Assembly (NCBI RefSeq): GCF_005930495.1
Contig: NZ_SJEX01000055.1
Coordinates: forward strand, 1-35,016
DNA from: Modestobacter excelsi
Lineage (GTDB): Bacteria; Actinomycetota; Actinomycetes; Mycobacteriales; Geodermatophilaceae
DNA length: 35,016 bases
Reading direction: 5' to 3'
In this document: positions 32,993 through 35,016 of the stretch, piece by piece
Position numbering within the stretch: the first letter of the stretch is position 1
Layout: each line of letters starts with the position of its first letter
Translations under genes and position numbers: made by a program
The notes under the pieces: generated by a model
Database searches by the model: none
What the model was told of the DNA's origin: nothing
The model's input: the letters and a program-made list of their open reading frames with translations, nothing else

Positions 32993-34150
32993 TCAGGTGG
33001 TCCGGCGGGCGTTGAGCCGGGCGGCCTGGCGGGTCAGGTGGTCCCGCTCGGCGAGGGCGGGCGCCGCACGGGCCGCCTCGACGTACAGCCGGGCCGCGGT
33101 CGCGAGATCGCCGTCGCGCTCGTGCAGGTACGCCGCCACGGCGACGTACCGCGGCACTGCGTCGTCCAGCTCCGCGAGCGCGGCCAGGCCGGCGCGCGGG
33201 CCGTCCGCCTCGCCCACCGCCACCGCGCGGTTGAGCCGGACGACCGGGCTGCCGGTCAGCCGCACCAGCTCGTCGTACCACTCGACGATCTGCACCCAGT
33301 CGGTCTCCTCGGCGGTCCGCGCGTCCGCGTGCAGGGCGGCGATCGCGGCCTGGGCCTGGAACTCACCGAGCCGGTCCCGGGCCAGTGCGGCCTGCAGGAC
33401 CTCGACGCCCTCGGCGATGGCCCGGGTGTCCCACCGGCTGCGGTCCTGCTCGGCCAGCGGCACCAGGCTGCCGTCGGGGGCGGTCCGGGCCGGCCGCCGG
33501 GCGGCCGTCAGCAGCATCAGGGCGAGCAGCCCGGCCACCTCGGGGTGGTCGACCGCGGTGGCGAGCTGCCGGGTCAGCCGGATCGCCTCCGCGACCAGGT
33601 CGACGTCGCCGGAGTACCCCTCGTTGAACACCAGGTACAGGACCCGCAGCACGGTGGCGACGTCGCCGGGGGAGTCGAACCGCACGCCGGAGACGGTGCG
33701 CTTGGCCCGGCTGATCCGCTGCGCCATCGTCGCCTCGGGCACCAGGTACGCCTGCGCGATCTGGCGGGTGGTCAGCCCGCCGACGGCGCGCAGCGTGAGC
33801 GCCACCGCGGACGACGGGGTCAACGAGGGGTGCGCGCAGAGGAAGTACAGCTGCAGCGTGTCGTCGACCGCGGGCACCGGCCCGGGCGGCGGCTCGACCT
33901 CGACGACGTCCTCCCGCCGGCGGCGGGCGGCGTCCGCCCGGGTCGCGTCGAGGAACCGGCGCCAGGCGACGGTGACCAGCCAGCCCCTGGGGTCCCGCGG
34001 CGGGTCGGCCGGCCAGACCCGGAGCGCCTCCACCAGGGCGTCCTGCACGGCGTCCTCGGCCGCCGCGAAGTCGGCTCCGCGGCGGCCGAGGACGGTCAGC
34101 ACGCCGGGCGTGAGGCTCCGGAGGAGGACCTCGTCCACCCGACCGCTCAC
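32993..34150 (-). CDS. ECF42-type RNA polymerase sigma factor
   Basis: The 385-residue sigma factor has region 2 (E-D-A-V-Q-D-A-L near 30, R-G-W-L-V-T-V-A-W-R-R near 55), region 4 (L-T-T-R-Q-I-A-Q-A-Y-L-V-P-E-A-T-M-A-Q-R-I-S-R-A-K near 140) and a C-terminal helical, TPR-like domain of about 200 residues. The long C-terminal extension and an adjacent DGPF gene define ECF42 sigma factors, in which the extension replaces an anti-sigma factor. The GTG at 34150 overlaps the DGPF stop by 4 bp. Target promoters and inducing stress are unknown. Confidence 0.9.
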   Translation of the reverse strand: MSGRVDEVLLRSLTPGVLTVLGRRGADFAAAEDAVQDALVEALRVWPADPPRDPRGWLVTVAWRRFLDATRADAARRRREDVVEVEPPPGPVPAVDDTLQLYFLCAHPSLTPSSAVALTLRAVGGLTTRQIAQAYLVPEATMAQRISRAKRTVSGVRFDSPGDVATVLRVLYLVFNEGYSGDVDLVAEAIRLTRQLATAVDHPEVAGLLALMLLTAARRPARTAPDGSLVPLAEQDRSRWDTRAIAEGVEVLQAALARDRLGEFQAQAAIAALHADARTAEETDWVQIVEWYDELVRLTGSPVVRLNRAVAVGEADGPRAGLAALAELDDAVPRYVAVAAYLHERDGDLATAARLYVEAARAAPALAERDHLTRQAARLNARRTT

Positions 34151-34554
34151 TCGGTGGTGGTGGCTGCCTCGGTCAGGAACGGCCGCAGCTCGAGCCACTC
34201 GTGGATCGGCTTCCCGCCTGCTCCCGGAGCGGCCGAGAGCTCCCCGGCCAGCTCGAGCGCCCGCTCGTAGGAGTCGACGTCGATGGCCATCCAGCCGGCG
34301 ATGAGGTCCTTGGTCTCGGCGAACGGGCCGTCGGTGACCGGCGGCCGGCCCTCGCCGTCGAAGCGGACCCAGGTCCCCTCGGCGGAGAGCGCCTGGGCGT
34401 CGACCAACTCGCCGGTCTGCTCGAGCTCGGCCGCGAAGTCGTTCATGTACTGCATGTGGGCGGAGATCTCCTCCGGCGTCCACTGGTCCATCCGCACGTC
34501 GTTCACCGCAGCCGGTGCGCCGCGGTAGTGCTTGAGCAGCAGGTACTTGGCCAT
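34147..34554 (-). CDS. DGPF (YCII-related) protein, partner of the ECF42 sigma factor
   Basis: The 135-residue YCII-related protein carries the hallmark D-G-P-F-A-E-T-K-D-L-I-A-G-W near residue 75, which names the DGPF group, and an N-terminal M-A-K-Y-L-L-L-K-H-Y. Such genes accompany ECF42 sigma factors and are often their targets. AGGAGG precedes the ATG by seven bases. It is the first gene of the pair and overlaps the sigma factor gene by 4 bp. Its biochemical activity is not known. Confidence 0.9.
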   Translation of the reverse strand: MAKYLLLKHYRGAPAAVNDVRMDQWTPEEISAHMQYMNDFAAELEQTGELVDAQALSAEGTWVRFDGEGRPPVTDGPFAETKDLIAGWMAIDVDSYERALELAGELSAAPGAGGKPIHEWLELRPFLTEAATTTE

Positions 34555-34647
34555 CGTGGTCCTCCTCGGTGTGGGCGACCCATCCTGGTCGCTCCACCCC
34601 GGGGACGGAGCCGGCCGGCGGTTCTCGACATCGCCGTGCCGCGGACG

Positions 34648-34687
34648 CCAGAGGGCCCGCCGACCCCGTGGTCGGCGGGCCCTCTGG
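34648..34687 (-). terminator. Strong hairpin after the HTH gene
   Basis: An 18-bp perfect stem with a 4-nt CCGT loop (arms 34648-34665 and 34670-34687) starts about 30 nt past the HTH stop codon on the minus strand and upstream of the DGPF gene. It is the strongest intrinsic-type structure in the window, without a T-run. Confidence 0.75.
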
Positions 34688-34717
34688 CTCAGCTGGTGCT
34701 GCGGGTCGACCCGGTCG

Positions 34718-35016
34718 TCACGCCACGTCGGTGCGGGCGTCGGCGAGGTACTCGCGCACTGCCGGCTCCGGGACCCGGAAGGAGCGGCCGACGCGGACGG
34801 CGGCCATCTCGCCGCCGTGCACGAGGCGGTACACGGTCATCTTCGACACCCGCATGATCGCCGCGACCTCGGCCACGGTGAGGAAGGAGACGGCCGGCCG
34901 CGGAGCGGGCCGCTGCACGACGGGACCCGCGGCCATCGGGCGCTGGCCCATGGGACGCTGGACCATCGGGCCGCCGCCGGGCACGGCGGGACGGGTGTAG
35001 GGACGCTGGCCGTAGG
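34718..35016 (-). CDS. Excisionase/BldC-like HTH protein (Rv0500A-like), partial
   Basis: The C-terminal 55 residues form a MerR-like/excisionase-type helix-turn-helix: F-L-T-V-A-E-V-A-A-I-M-R-V-S-K-M-T-V-Y-R-L-V-H-G-G-E, then V-G-R-S-F-R-V-P. This closely resembles the conserved small actinobacterial DNA-binding protein represented by mycobacterial Rv0500A. Upstream the frame is open to the window edge and encodes a Pro/Gln/Arg/Met-rich repeated tail (several Q-R-P units). The GTG at 34984 could be the start, but the repeats continue beyond it, so the true start probably lies outside the window. Confidence 0.8.
   Translation of the reverse strand, partial: YGQRPYTRPAVPGGGPMVQRPMGQRPMAAGPVVQRPAPRPAVSFLTVAEVAAIMRVSKMTVYRLVHGGEMAAVRVGRSFRVPEPAVREYLADARTDVA

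Noticed and set aside
1-35016. CRISPR arrays, tRNA or rRNA genes, insertion sequences
   Set aside because: No repeat-spacer pattern, cloverleaf, rRNA or transposase sequence was found on either strand.

Overview
The window is very GC-rich and gene-dense. It has many GTG starts, 4-13 bp gene overlaps, an ECF42-type sigma factor with its DGPF partner, and a small excisionase-like HTH protein of a type common in actinobacteria. This points to a high-GC actinobacterium. Geodermatophilaceae (Blastococcus, Modestobacter, Geodermatophilus) is a reasonable guess, but it is inferred from style and not proven.

Region 1 (1-10929) is a methylated-amine catabolic island. On the minus strand gmaS (gamma-glutamylmethylamide synthetase), mgsA, mgsB and the first codons of a probable mgsC form the N-methylglutamate synthase route. 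A divergent XRE-cupin regulator and an Amt-type (methyl)ammonium channel sit beside them. On the plus strand a small cupin is followed by two complete tandem copies of a three-gene set: a DmmA-like Cys4 protein, a phthalate-dioxygenase-reductase-like flavo-iron-sulfur reductase, and a heme-dependent oxidative N-demethylase of the DUF3445 family. Six genes run head to tail, each overlapping the next by 4 bp. The expected chemistry is dimethylamine (or another secondary amine) + O2 -> methylamine + formaldehyde, then methylamine -> gamma-glutamylmethylamide -> N-methylglutamate. The first demethylase gene carries an apparent 1-nt deletion near its 5' end. The promoters share short motifs, including a perfect 16-bp palindrome between gmaS and the regulator.

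Region 2 (11285-18047) holds three exported serine active-site enzymes on the minus strand: two class C beta-lactamase/DD-peptidase-like hydrolases and a PBP4-type D-Ala-D-Ala carboxypeptidase. A divergent NarL-type sensor kinase/response regulator pair follows.

Region 3 (18174-21587) is stress and repair: a UvrC-like GIY-YIG nuclease, a marR-msrA operon with two palindromic operators, and a divergent small VOC protein followed by an AlkA-like glycosylase.

Region 4 (21588-28163) has a polar amino acid (cystine-like) ABC transporter preceded by a structured, cysteine-codon-rich leader. It also has a decayed amidohydrolase, a feruloyl-CoA synthetase-like ligase and a CynX/NimT-type MFS permease.

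Region 5 (28284-35016) contains a DinB-amidase-aldo/keto reductase operon, a DUF2332 protein, a SnoaL/NTF2-like protein, the DGPF-ECF42 sigma pair, and an HTH gene that runs off the right edge. No tRNA, rRNA, CRISPR array or insertion sequence was seen.
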